Made by a program: the position numbers and the translations under genes | Shown here: one piece after another, positions 1-7,259 of the stretch | Numbering within the stretch: position 1 is the stretch's first letter | Layout of the letters: each line of letters opens with the position of its first letter | Origin: SIG607 sp045605385 | GTDB lineage: Bacteria; Bacillota; Clostridia; Oscillospirales; Acutalibacteraceae | DNA length: 64,000 nucleotides | Reading direction: 5' to 3' | NCBI GenBank assembly: GCA_045605385.1 | Contig: JAZUPW010000008.1 | Location: forward strand, 1 to 64,000 | Notes under the pieces: model-generated | What the model was told of the DNA's origin: nothing | Databases searched by the model: none | What the model saw: the letters and a program-made list of their open reading frames with translations, nothing else

Positions 1-979
1 CTCCGCGTTTTTCCATAATAGGAGTCCAATGCTTATATATGTGTTTGCCTGTATCAATGGGCAAAGTTCCGTTTATGCCCTCGACCGTTGCGAAAGCTCT
101 TGCTTTTTCTTCTGTTTCAAATTTAAATGCCAACGTTGTTCCGCAATCGCCGTTGATGTCATTAGACGGAATAAACGCACAAACATCTGCAAGTTTCTCC
201 ATCATATATGTTTTATTTTTTCTCAAATCAGAAAGGATTTCGTTCAGCCGATCCAACTGCACGTTCAAAACAGCAGCGCATAACTCGGTAGAGCGATATT
301 CATTACCGCAAAAGCCTTCCGTAATAAAGTCTTGCATCTGGTCCCCGAAAAAGGCAACGGCGCTGCTGTCGTGATAAATAAGAGCCCTTTCGAAAATCTG
401 ACGGTTATTGGTTAATAATGCGCCGCCTTCACCGCAGGATATAATTTTAAAATAATTAAAGCTAAGTGCGCCGGCATCACCGATCGTTCCAAGGCGTTTT
501 CCGTTAAAACTTCCGCCGTCTGCCTGACAAGCATCCTCCAAAACAAATAGGTTATGCTCCTTCGCTATATCCATAATGGCCTCCATATTACAGGGAAACC
601 CTTGAATATGTACCGGAACAATCGCCTTTGTTTGCTTTGAAATTTTCTTTCTTATGCCTTCAGGTGAAATGGTCAGTGTGTCATCTACTTCTGCTATAAT
701 CGGAATTGCACCTGCCGCAACCACAGCCATTGCCGTTGCGATATATGTATACGCAGGAACGATAACCTCATCGCCGGGACCTATTCCCATTGCTACAAGA
801 GCTGATGTAAGCGCTGCGTGGCCGCTTGTCATAAAAATCGGAAAGTCAGTTTCAAAAATCTTTTTAAGTTTGGTTTCTACTTGTTCCGACTCTTTAAGAC
901 CGTTATTGATTTTAAACATACTTTTGGTTTCGATAACCTTGCTTAATTCTGTAATTTCTTCTTGGCCGATTCTATACAT
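1..979 (-). CDS. DegT/DnrJ/EryC1/StrS-family PLP aminotransferase (3' end outside the window)
   Basis: PLP-dependent sugar aminotransferase fold. I translated the minus strand from the ATG at 977-979 and found no stop before base 1, so the C-terminus is missing. Visible family features are the TSGHAALTSAL cofactor-binding stretch, PGDEVIVPAYTYIATA, the VLEDACQADGG aspartate motif, and SFNYFKIISCGEGGALLTNN with the expected Schiff-base lysine at about residue 178. Such enzymes aminate keto-sugars for cell-surface or antibiotic sugars. The ribosome site (GAGGAG) is formed by the last codons of the 72-aa gene just upstream, so the two are probably translated together with the isomerase further upstream. 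The exact substrate cannot be read from the sequence. Confidence 0.9.
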   Translation of the reverse strand, partial: MYRIGQEEITELSKVIETKSMFKINNGLKESEQVETKLKKIFETDFPIFMTSGHAALTSALVAMGIGPGDEVIVPAYTYIATAMAVVAAGAIPIIAEVDDTLTISPEGIRKKISKQTKAIVPVHIQGFPCNMEAIMDIAKEHNLFVLEDACQADGGSFNGKRLGTIGDAGALSFNYFKIISCGEGGALLTNNRQIFERALIYHDSSAVAFFGDQMQDFITEGFCGNEYRSTELCAAVLNVQLDRLNEILSDLRKNKTYMMEKLADVCAFIPSNDINGDCGTTLAFKFETEEKARAFATVEGINGTLPIDTGKHIYKHWTPIMEKRG

Positions 980-984
980 TTTCT

Positions 985-1203
985 TTACTCCTCATCCATT
1001 AAATTTTGAATATGTTTTATAGATTCTTGCATCAGATAAAAGTCTGCGTTATCCGTAAATTGTTGAAGATGCCCGTATAAAAACATCGTTACTTCATACC
1101 CGCCTCGACAGATGGCGTCTTGAGTGATAAAATATCCTTCGCTGCCACTAATATTTGAAAGCGATAAAACAGATTTTGTTTTAATTGCTCTGTCAATTCT
1201 CAT
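985..1203 (-). CDS. 72-aa protein resembling the C-terminal end of a ceramidase-like protein
   Basis: Small protein whose ATG overlaps the stop of the upstream isomerase (ATGA), and whose last codons supply the ribosome site of the downstream aminotransferase. The stretch SGSEGYFITQDAICRGGYEV followed by a helix ending in IKHIQNLMDEE resembles, from memory, the C-terminus of neutral/alkaline ceramidase-like proteins, where a GY(I/L)PT..A...GGYE motif is followed by a final helix. It lacks the large catalytic N-terminal part. It may be a remnant kept because it couples translation, or a small protein with its own job. The assignment is tentative; the coupling is seen directly. Confidence 0.6.
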   Translation of the reverse strand: MRIDRAIKTKSVLSLSNISGSEGYFITQDAICRGGYEVTMFLYGHLQQFTDNADFYLMQESIKHIQNLMDEE

Positions 1204-1949
1204 CCCTCCAATACCTTTTTTATGTATTTATAGCTTTGCCTTAAACTTTCAATGGGATTGCCTTCGCAACTGTCCTGCTCTACCACAAAATGCTTGATCC
1301 CGCAATCAACCGCTGTTTTTATAATTCCTTTGAAATAGAGATTGCCGTTTCCAACTTCGGTAAAGGTGTGCCCCTGCTCGGTGCGTTTCATATCCTTTAA
1401 GTGCAGAATATTGACCCGGTTTTTCGTTTGATTCAGAAAATAGCGTACATCATAACCGCCATCATGGATCCAATATGTATCCGGCATAAAATCTACCGTT
1501 TCGGCATCAAAGCCTTTTAGGAAAAGAGCCATTGCCGTTTCGCCGCAATCAAGTTTAATAAACTCATAGCCGTGATTATGATAGGAGAAGGTAAAGCCTT
1601 CATTTTTTGCCCGTGAGGCAAATGCGTTGATTCTTCTTATATACGCCTCCGCATCCCGACACTCTGAAAAACTGCTGCTTACCCCAATATCTAAAACGTT
1701 ATATTTACTGCAAATTTCAAATAGTTTACGTTCCTGCTCTTCACAAATATTAATGTTTGCTAAAACACCCACGATTCCAAGGCCGGTTTCTTCGGCATAT
1801 CGTGCACAATTTTCAATCAATTCTATCGACCCAAAAAGTTGCACCGAATCATATCCGATTTCTTTGATGGCTTGAAGTGTACGTTGTATTTCTTCGTTTG
1901 TCGTAAGGGTATTTCTTACGGTGTATAATTGTGCGCCTATATTTCTCAT
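1200..1949 (-). CDS. sugar phosphate isomerase/epimerase (TIM barrel)
   Basis: About 249 residues, IolE/COG1082-type xylose-isomerase-like TIM barrel. Motifs seen are GAQLYTVRN at the N-terminus, FSYHNHGYEF (metal-binding His), MPDTYWIHDGG, ILHLKDM and a final VVEQD glutamate. I chose the ATG at 1947-1949 because an AGAAGGAGG ribosome site sits just upstream; a longer frame to 1997 has no such site. It is related to the barrel protein at 13280-14095, which shares the YHNH.FEF, LDTCWV and HLKD blocks. It leads a coupled three-gene unit and is divergent from an AraC regulator, which is the likely controller. The sugar substrate is unknown. Confidence 0.88.
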   Translation of the reverse strand: MRNIGAQLYTVRNTLTTNEEIQRTLQAIKEIGYDSVQLFGSIELIENCARYAEETGLGIVGVLANINICEEQERKLFEICSKYNVLDIGVSSSFSECRDAEAYIRRINAFASRAKNEGFTFSYHNHGYEFIKLDCGETAMALFLKGFDAETVDFMPDTYWIHDGGYDVRYFLNQTKNRVNILHLKDMKRTEQGHTFTEVGNGNLYFKGIIKTAVDCGIKHFVVEQDSCEGNPIESLRQSYKYIKKVLEG

Positions 1950-2045
1950 ATCGAAAGCCTCCTTCTGTAATTTAATTCTAACACACTGAAAATGCAAAAC
2001 AAATCCCTATTTTTCTTATAAAATTCGCAAAAATTCACTAAACAC

Positions 2046-2074
2046 TTGAATATTATTTCGCTTTAATATATACT
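2046..2074 (+). promoter_or_regulatory. predicted sigma-A promoter of the AraC gene
   Basis: TTGAAT at 2046-2051 and TATACT at 2069-2074 with a 17-base spacer, 22 bases before the start codon. It lies in the 146-base divergent gap, so control of both directions from here is likely. Confidence 0.6.
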
Positions 2075-2095
2075 TCTTTATGTGAGGTGGTCAAA

Positions 2096-2932
2096 ATGAT
2101 TTACCAAAAATTGCTTATGGGAAACAAGCCGTATTTCGTATCAGTTGGAAGTGCCAACGCTTTTGGAAAACATTGTCATCCCGAAATTGAAATAAGTTAC
2201 TGCCTGGAAGGTTGCTATGATATCATCTACGAGAACAAAAGATTTCGCCTAGGTTCGGGCGACTTTATGATCATTCCACCGATGGCGAAACACGAAGTGC
2301 CGGAAGGAAATGATGCACCCTGCAAAAACTTGACCGTTGAAGTGGGATATACATTGCTTGGCGAGTTTTTTGAAACCTTTGCAAATCAAAAGGTAAACTG
2401 TCATCTTTATAAAAAAAGCGATCTGCAAGACACTGCACTATATCAACAATTAGTGGCGTTGCTTGAAGAAACTGCCATCCTACACGGTTCCCACGCTGCT
2501 TTTGCAGACCTTTCAATCAAAGGTAATTTATATAAAATAAGCGCACTTCTTTTGCAAATGCTTTATGATACGCAACGCATTGATGTTAAAAGCAGAAAAC
2601 TAAACGACGTTAGAAAAATTGACAATGCGCTCGAAACCATATACAACAATTATTATCAGCCTCTGGATATCGAAACAGTAAGTCATTCTTGCGGATACAG
2701 TAAAAGTAATTTCTGTAAAATTTTCAAAAACATAACCGGCGACACTTTTCATAATATCCTAAATCGCCATCGAATCGACGTGGCATGTATGTTGCTGCGA
2801 GAAACAGATTATACGATTGAAAAAATTGCTCAGGAAACAGGATTCACAGATACAAAAAGTTTTTGCCGTGTATTCAAAAAGATAAAGAACAAAAATGCAA
2901 GTGAATATAGGAAACGTTTAAAAGCGAGGTGA
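2096..2932 (+). CDS. AraC-family transcriptional regulator
   Basis: 278 residues. The N-terminal cupin has KHCHPEIEISYCLEG and GDFMIIPP motifs; the C-terminal ~100 residues carry two helix-turn-helix motifs (LDIETVSHSCGYSKSNFCKI and IEKIAQETGFTDTKSFCRVF). The ATG at 2096 follows a GAGGTGG ribosome site; the in-frame GTG at 2087 lies inside that site. It probably senses a sugar and controls the divergent isomerase/aminotransferase unit. The last codons (K-A-R-stop) lie inside repeat copy A, so the extreme C-terminus appears to be repeat-derived. Confidence 0.92.
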   Translation: MIYQKLLMGNKPYFVSVGSANAFGKHCHPEIEISYCLEGCYDIIYENKRFRLGSGDFMIIPPMAKHEVPEGNDAPCKNLTVEVGYTLLGEFFETFANQKVNCHLYKKSDLQDTALYQQLVALLEETAILHGSHAAFADLSIKGNLYKISALLLQMLYDTQRIDVKSRKLNDVRKIDNALETIYNNYYQPLDIETVSHSCGYSKSNFCKIFKNITGDTFHNILNRHRIDVACMLLRETDYTIEKIAQETGFTDTKSFCRVFKKIKNKNASEYRKRLKAR

Positions 2933-3055
2933 ATTTCCCCTCGCTTTTGCTATGTATAAAAACTTCTTTACATTCAAATCGTGATGTTAGTATTTGTAAA
3001 TGGTGGAGATTTATACTGCGTGAATTTACTTTTGAAGTGAGATATGTTATAATAT
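2921..3055 (+). repeat. composite intergenic repeat, copy A (internally deleted)
   Basis: Starts with a hairpin (AAAGCGAGGTGAA / CCCCTCGCTTT) followed by GCTATGTATAAAAA, then jumps to GTTAGTATTTGTAAA...TTTATACTGCG and a TTTACT-17-TATAAT promoter. Both ends match copies B (4567-4835) and C (5971-6364), but the middle, including the abrB-like start, is missing here. It overlaps the AraC stop codon and ends just before the gene at 3089. Confidence 0.8.
3025..3053 (+). promoter_or_regulatory. promoter within repeat copy A
   Basis: TTTACT at 3025-3030, 17-base spacer, TATAAT at 3048-3053 with an upstream TG (extended -10). It reads toward the gene at 3089. The same promoter is present in copy C in front of metF. 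Confidence 0.65.
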
Positions 3056-3088
3056 AAAAAATATTTTTTCGTTTTATGGAGGGCATAT

Positions 3089-3826
3089 ATGGTTGATACG
3101 ATTTTAGTACCCTTAATTCCTGTGGCTGTTGGTGCGGGATTAACATTAATTTCTTCGTTAATTTTGAATAGAAAAAAATATATTTCTTCTCTTGATGAGG
3201 AATTAGCTAAAGAGAGAATAGCAGCCTATAAAGCAATTTATAAACTAATTAGTCAATTAAATCATTATATGGGACCTAATCAAGCTGAATCAATTCCAAA
3301 AGAATGTTTTTTGGGATATATTTCTACTAAGGATGATGAATATCTTTCCAGATTCAATTTTCCAAGTGTTTTCTTTAATTTTCATACATTTCACAACTAC
3401 AAAAGTGAGTTTTCTGTAGTGTTAAATGATAAAAGGATTTTTTTAAATCAAGAGCTTGTAAATAAGTTGTCATTTTTGGATAGTTACTTAAGTGAAATTT
3501 GGCAGTTAGCTCACGGAAAAGACGATGAATATTTGCATATGGTTGGTTTTGTGCTCGCAAACGAAATTGCAAAAATGCTTAGAGGACTAGAATACGAAAT
3601 ACAAACTTTTTTCAACAATCAAAAGTGCCGAAAAGTAAAAAATGATTTTAGCAATACATACAAGTATGAATTCAATAACAGAAAACAAACAGATTTGTAC
3701 AATTTGTTTTTAAAAGACGATAGCGTCAATCGGTTCGGGGAATTCGCATTATGTTATAATTGCGAAAAAAACAAAGATTGTCCGTTAAACAAATTTGAAA
3801 GTATAGAGAGCGAAGCACAAACATAA
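3089..3826 (+). CDS. hypothetical protein with one N-terminal membrane anchor
   Basis: 245 residues, not recognised. Residues about 5-27 form a hydrophobic segment (ILVPLIPVAVGAGLTLISSL), followed by a basic stretch, so the rest should be cytoplasmic. The body is mixed helix, and the C-terminus has a cysteine cluster (CYNCEKNKDCPLNKF) that could bind metal. The start has a good GGAGGG site. It sits between repeat copies A and B together with the propeller-like gene at 3870, in a small accessory cassette; its strong AT bias fits that. No function can be given. Confidence 0.7.
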   Translation: MVDTILVPLIPVAVGAGLTLISSLILNRKKYISSLDEELAKERIAAYKAIYKLISQLNHYMGPNQAESIPKECFLGYISTKDDEYLSRFNFPSVFFNFHTFHNYKSEFSVVLNDKRIFLNQELVNKLSFLDSYLSEIWQLAHGKDDEYLHMVGFVLANEIAKMLRGLEYEIQTFFNNQKCRKVKNDFSNTYKYEFNNRKQTDLYNLFLKDDSVNRFGEFALCYNCEKNKDCPLNKFESIESEAQT

Positions 3827-3869
3827 CTTTTGACAGCATGTGCTATAGCAACATAAAGGCGGTAAGTTT

Positions 3870-4562
3870 ATGAAAAAATTTTGGGGCTATGTATCCAATA
3901 ATGAGTTTTCTGTCGGTTGTACAGGACAAACTGTTTTTTTATACGATAAAGATGGTAATGAGTTAGGTAAATTCAGAGATATAACTTACGGTTATACGCC
4001 TATGATTTCGCCTGACGGAACATTATTTGTTGTCAAATCCACAGAGGGCAGACTTGCGGTATATTCTCTTGAAACATTTTCTTTAATTAAAAAGTTCCGC
4101 TTTTCAAAGGTTGATGGAGCACAAGATGACGGGTTTTGCTTTTCGCCTGACGGAAAGTTTTTTATAAATATTGAACGTCAAAAAGATGATTTGCATTCTG
4201 CGATTTCGATTTATAACACCTCTGATTTTTCGCTTTCTAATCAAATTCTGTTAGGCGAAGATATGATGTTAGACCATATAGAGTTTGATAAAGCAACAAA
4301 TAAATATTATGTTCTTGGATTTATGCGAAATGCTGATCTTGTTATTGAACACGGATTTGTTGCTGAGTTTGAAGATAATCAAATCAAAAACATTACTGCT
4401 ATTTCTGAAAAAGAGTATGATTTTTATCGTTCATATAAACATTTGGAAATTATGGGTTTTTCGGAAAAAGCATACGAATGGTCATATATGGATTGTGAAC
4501 TCGATAAATTAAAATCCATGAATCATACACTTGCGAATTTGTATAAGCATTACAATAAATAA
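3870..4562 (+). CDS. hypothetical beta-propeller-like protein
   Basis: 230 residues without signal peptide. Repeated blade-like segments are visible: MISPDGTLFVVKSTEGRLAV, FCFSPDGKFFINIE and related strands with SPDG turns typical of WD40/TolB-type propellers, though too few for a full propeller. It follows the anchored protein at 3089 by 43 bases and has a moderate AAGGCGG ribosome site. It ends 5 bases before the hairpin of repeat copy B. Function unknown; the neighbour is the only clue. Confidence 0.65.
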   Translation: MKKFWGYVSNNEFSVGCTGQTVFLYDKDGNELGKFRDITYGYTPMISPDGTLFVVKSTEGRLAVYSLETFSLIKKFRFSKVDGAQDDGFCFSPDGKFFINIERQKDDLHSAISIYNTSDFSLSNQILLGEDMMLDHIEFDKATNKYYVLGFMRNADLVIEHGFVAEFEDNQIKNITAISEKEYDFYRSYKHLEIMGFSEKAYEWSYMDCELDKLKSMNHTLANLYKHYNK

Positions 4563-4566
4563 ATTT

Positions 4567-4835
4567 CAAAAGCGAGGTGAATTTCACCTCGCTTTTGCTA
4601 TGTATAAAAATCGCCTGAAAAACTTCTTTTGACGCCCTTGTGTTCAATAGGGCAAACTGCCGTTAAACCCAGTATTTATGCACCTTTTAAGTGGTTTGCC
4701 CTATTATAACACGAGCATCTATACGGCGTACGATTCCTGTTGCTTTCATATATAAATCAATCTCCTTGTTTTAGTAATAGTGATACTATTATCTGTAAAA
4801 TAAGGAGATTTATACGGGTAAATTTAGGCTTTATC
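4567..4835 (-). repeat. composite intergenic repeat, copy B, with the start of an abrB/spoVT-like gene
   Basis: Three hairpins in series: AAAAGCGAGGTGAA/TTCACCTCGCTTTT near 4568-4596; AATAGGGCAAAC at 4646-4657 with GTTTGCCCTATT at 4694-4705 (12 bp, perfect); and ATCTCCTTGTTTTA at 4760-4773 with TAAAATAAGGAGAT at 4796-4809 (one mismatch). Between the last two, the minus strand from about 4749 reads MKATGIVRRID then ARVIIGQTT and stop. MKATGIVRRID is the conserved N-terminus of SpoVT/AbrB-type regulators. The element is therefore at least partly built from a decayed abrB-like transcription unit. Confidence 0.8.
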
Positions 4836-5861
4836 TTAATTGTAATATGAAAATAACGATTTCAGAGTATCATCATATTTGTCGCTGATTTTATACGGCA
4901 TTTGTTGGTAAGCAACTGAATCGGGAAATTCTAAATCCCCGTAAGCGTACCAGTAGAACTGATTGTTTGCAACAAATACGTCGCCGTATTCTTTATATAT
5001 AATTCCTTTTTCATCGTAAGTTATAACAGTCATTCTTTGCTGATTAGGAAGATATTCGCAGGTTAGATTTGAATCAACATTTTCATCAGACAATAGAATA
5101 AGATGTGAAAACAACTCTCCATTTATTAAAAGTTCTTTTTCATATCCGTTAGATTGCTCAAAAACGATATAAGCACTCTGCGGATTAAAATTATTGAATA
5201 GTTCTTGATAATAATCGTTTTTTGTTTCTTTAACATAAAAATCAACGTCGTGTTCCGAACGCAAATAAACCAAATCGTTATCAGGCGCACCTTGTACACT
5301 TTGTAGCGCATATTCCGAAAGCAGTTTATCTAAAATTGAACCACCGTCTAATTTTATTTCGTCAACGATTTCCTCGCCTAAACGACACGAATATCCATTC
5401 ATATCCAATGGCACGTATCGTTCTCCGTAATAAGTTAAGCAGGAAAGATCATTAGTTAGAACGGCATAAGATTCGCCCTTCAACGATTGTGCAATACCTA
5501 AAAAGATAGAAACACATAGCATAAAAAAAATAATTACCGAAATTATGCATACAGTAATCAACAAATGCAAATTACGGCGTTTATCTGCTTTGGCTTGATG
5601 GCATACTGTTAAAACAGTCTTTTCCACAACTTCAACAGCTTCTTCTTTAGATAAACGATCACCGTTTAGTAGTTCATTGACAGACACGTTAAAGATGTTT
5701 GAAATTTCAGGCAAAATAGTAACGTCGGGATAACCTTTGCCTGTTTCCCACCGAGAAACGGCTTTGGCGGTTACATTTATTCTCTCGGCTAATTCCTGTT
5801 GCGTAATACCCGATTCTTTTCGCAGTTTAGCAATGAATGCACCTGTTTCTTGCGGACTCAT
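4836..5861 (-). CDS. XRE-family regulator with membrane segment and extracellular domain
   Basis: 341 residues. Residues about 10-65 form a Cro/C1-type helix-turn-helix (GITQQELAERINVTAKAVSR, WETGKGYPDVTILPEIS). One membrane helix follows at about 100-125 (LLITVCIISVIIFFMLCVSI). The remaining ~215 residues would lie outside the membrane and are not recognised. A membrane-tethered DNA-binding protein of this shape probably relays an envelope signal. The ribosome site (GGGAGGTG) is good. The gene lies between repeat copies B and C and points away from metF; its 3' end touches copy B. Confidence 0.85.
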   Translation of the reverse strand: MSPQETGAFIAKLRKESGITQQELAERINVTAKAVSRWETGKGYPDVTILPEISNIFNVSVNELLNGDRLSKEEAVEVVEKTVLTVCHQAKADKRRNLHLLITVCIISVIIFFMLCVSIFLGIAQSLKGESYAVLTNDLSCLTYYGERYVPLDMNGYSCRLGEEIVDEIKLDGGSILDKLLSEYALQSVQGAPDNDLVYLRSEHDVDFYVKETKNDYYQELFNNFNPQSAYIVFEQSNGYEKELLINGELFSHLILLSDENVDSNLTCEYLPNQQRMTVITYDEKGIIYKEYGDVFVANNQFYWYAYGDLEFPDSVAYQQMPYKISDKYDDTLKSLFSYYN

Positions 5862-6132
5862 AAAAGCACCTCCCTTTCAGTCATAATTGTACCGAATAGC
5901 ACGGTTTTTTCAACCTATGAATCGTGGATAAACATATTTTTATTCATTATAGCACATTTTTCTGAAAAGATAAAGCGAGGTGAAATCACCTCGCTTTTGC
6001 TATGTATAAAAACCACCGAAAACCTAATTGTGACACCCTTGTGTTCAATAGGGCAAACTAGCGAAAAACCCAGTGTTTATGCGGGTTTATAGCTCTTGGT
6101 GTTATTATACCTCATTCATCGATTCTTCTCAC

Positions 6133-6241
6133 TTTTCCTCTTGCGGTGCCCAAAAGTTGTGGCCGGCTTGGAGCGCCTACAACTTTTGACCGCGGCGCTT
6201 CCTTACGCTCGCTTCTTCTCACACTGTGAGCGCTCGCGACG
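6133..6241. mobile_element. short GC-rich palindromic insert inside repeat copy C
   Basis: About 109 bases, clearly richer in G+C than its surroundings, with an inverted repeat CAAAAGTTGT (6151-6160) / ACAACTTTTG (6179-6188) and GAAGCGAGCG-type sequence. TCAC occurs at both edges (6129-6132 and 6242-6245), as expected for a 4-base target duplication. It splits the MKATG...VRRIDE frame. No coding capacity. Confidence 0.5.
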
Positions 6242-6335
6242 TCACCTGTTGCTTTCATAATATATACAAAATCTCCTTGCTTTACAAAGCCCAACTGTTA
6301 GTATCTGTAAAACAAGGAAATTTATACTGCGGCGA

Positions 6336-6364
6336 TTTACTTTTTAAATACTTTGTGATATAAT
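6336..6364 (+). promoter_or_regulatory. promoter of metF, carried by repeat copy C
   Basis: TTTACT at 6336-6341, 17-base spacer, TATAAT at 6359-6364, 27 bases before the metF start. It is the same promoter as at 3025-3053. Confidence 0.65.
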
Positions 6365-6391
6365 AAAGACGATTCTGAAAGGAGTGGGGAA

Positions 6392-7255
6392 ATGAAAATC
6401 GCCGATCTTCTCAAAAAAAACACCCTGTCAATTTCTTTTGAGGTCTTTCCTCCAAAAACCGATTACAATTTTGAAAGCGTGCGCGCGGCCGTTGAGGAAA
6501 TAGCAAAGTTGCGTCCTGCTTTTATGAGCGTTACATACGGCGCAGGCGGCGGAACAAGCAAGTATACCCTCGAAATAGCAAAACAAATTAAGCAGGACTA
6601 CGGCGTGCCGTCGCTTGCGCATCTTACCTGCGTTTCCTCCACTAAAGAAACCGTCCGCTCCCGAATTAACGACATTAAAAACGCCGGAATTCAGAACATC
6701 ATGGCCCTGCGCGGAGACCTTGTTTCCGAAAACAGCTTGCAGGATTACAAGCACGCTATCGAGCTTGTGAGAGAGATCAAAGCCGTGGACGCAGACTTTT
6801 GCGTTGGCGGAGCCTGCTACCCCGAAATTCACCCCGAAAGCGAAAGCCAAAAAGAGGACATCAAGTTTCTCAAAGAAAAGGTTGATGCCGGCTGTGATTT
6901 TTTAACCACCCAGATGTTTTTTGACAACAATCTCCTTTACAATTTCCTTTATAAAATACGCGAGGCAGGCATAACCGTTCCCGTAATTCCGGGAATTATG
7001 CCCATCACCAACGCAAATCAGCTCGAGCGCGCCATAAAGCTTTCGGGCTCGTTTATGCCGCAAAGATTCAAGTGCCTCGTAGACAAATTCGGCGGCGATA
7101 GTGCGGCTATGAAGCAGGCGGGCATCGCCTACGCCACCGACCAAATCATCGACCTGTACGCAAACGGCATAACAAACGTTCACGTTTATTCGATGAACAA
7201 GCCCGACATCGCAAGGAAAATACAGGACAACCTCTGCGACATTATAGGTAAATAG
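6392..7255 (+). CDS. metF: 5,10-methylenetetrahydrofolate reductase
   Basis: 287 residues, usual length for bacterial MetF. It reduces methylene-THF to methyl-THF for methionine synthesis. FAD/TIM-barrel motifs are seen in order: SFEVFPPKTDYNFE at the start, PAFMSVTYGAGGG, HLTCVSSTKE, NIMALRGD, and CDFLTTQMFFDNN, with IPGIMPITN near the end. GAAAGGAG precedes the ATG. The gene is higher in GC than its flanks. The next gene, 4 bases on, is the cobalamin-methionine synthase activation protein, so the pair serves methionine synthase; metH itself is not in the window. Confidence 0.96.
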   Translation: MKIADLLKKNTLSISFEVFPPKTDYNFESVRAAVEEIAKLRPAFMSVTYGAGGGTSKYTLEIAKQIKQDYGVPSLAHLTCVSSTKETVRSRINDIKNAGIQNIMALRGDLVSENSLQDYKHAIELVREIKAVDADFCVGGACYPEIHPESESQKEDIKFLKEKVDAGCDFLTTQMFFDNNLLYNFLYKIREAGITVPVIPGIMPITNANQLERAIKLSGSFMPQRFKCLVDKFGGDSAAMKQAGIAYATDQIIDLYANGITNVHVYSMNKPDIARKIQDNLCDIIGK

Positions 7256-7259
7256 GCTT

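Larger units (their letters stand above)
5971..6364 (-). repeat. composite intergenic repeat, copy C, with decayed abrB-like start and GC-rich insert
   Basis: Covers most of the 530-base gap between the XRE gene and metF. Its parts match copy B in order: AAAGCGAGGTGA hairpin, TATGTATAAAAA, CACCCTTGTGTTCAATAGGGCAAAC block, then the start of an abrB-like frame on the minus strand (MKATG ... VRRIDE, then stop), and the AAATCTCCTTG hairpin (6269-6286 with 6306-6323). The abrB-like start is interrupted at about 6133-6241 by a GC-rich insert. The plus-strand end carries a promoter for metF. Confidence 0.8.

Noticed and set aside
39..374. Plus-strand frames at the left edge (29-374 and 654-1022)
   Set aside because: They are shadows of the minus-strand aminotransferase, whose motifs are unmistakable.
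2874..3146. 90-aa minus-strand frame
   Set aside because: Lies across repeat copy A; the FIHSKSE-KFTSLL similarity to another frame at 4450-4647 comes from the repeat DNA, not from protein conservation.
6112..6294. 60-aa minus-strand frame as a gene
   Set aside because: It is the decayed abrB-like start plus the GC-rich insert of repeat copy C; kept as repeat, not as a gene.
6300..6391. SAM riboswitch upstream of metF
   Set aside because: No S-box or other SAM-aptamer core was found; the leader is short and derives from the repeat.
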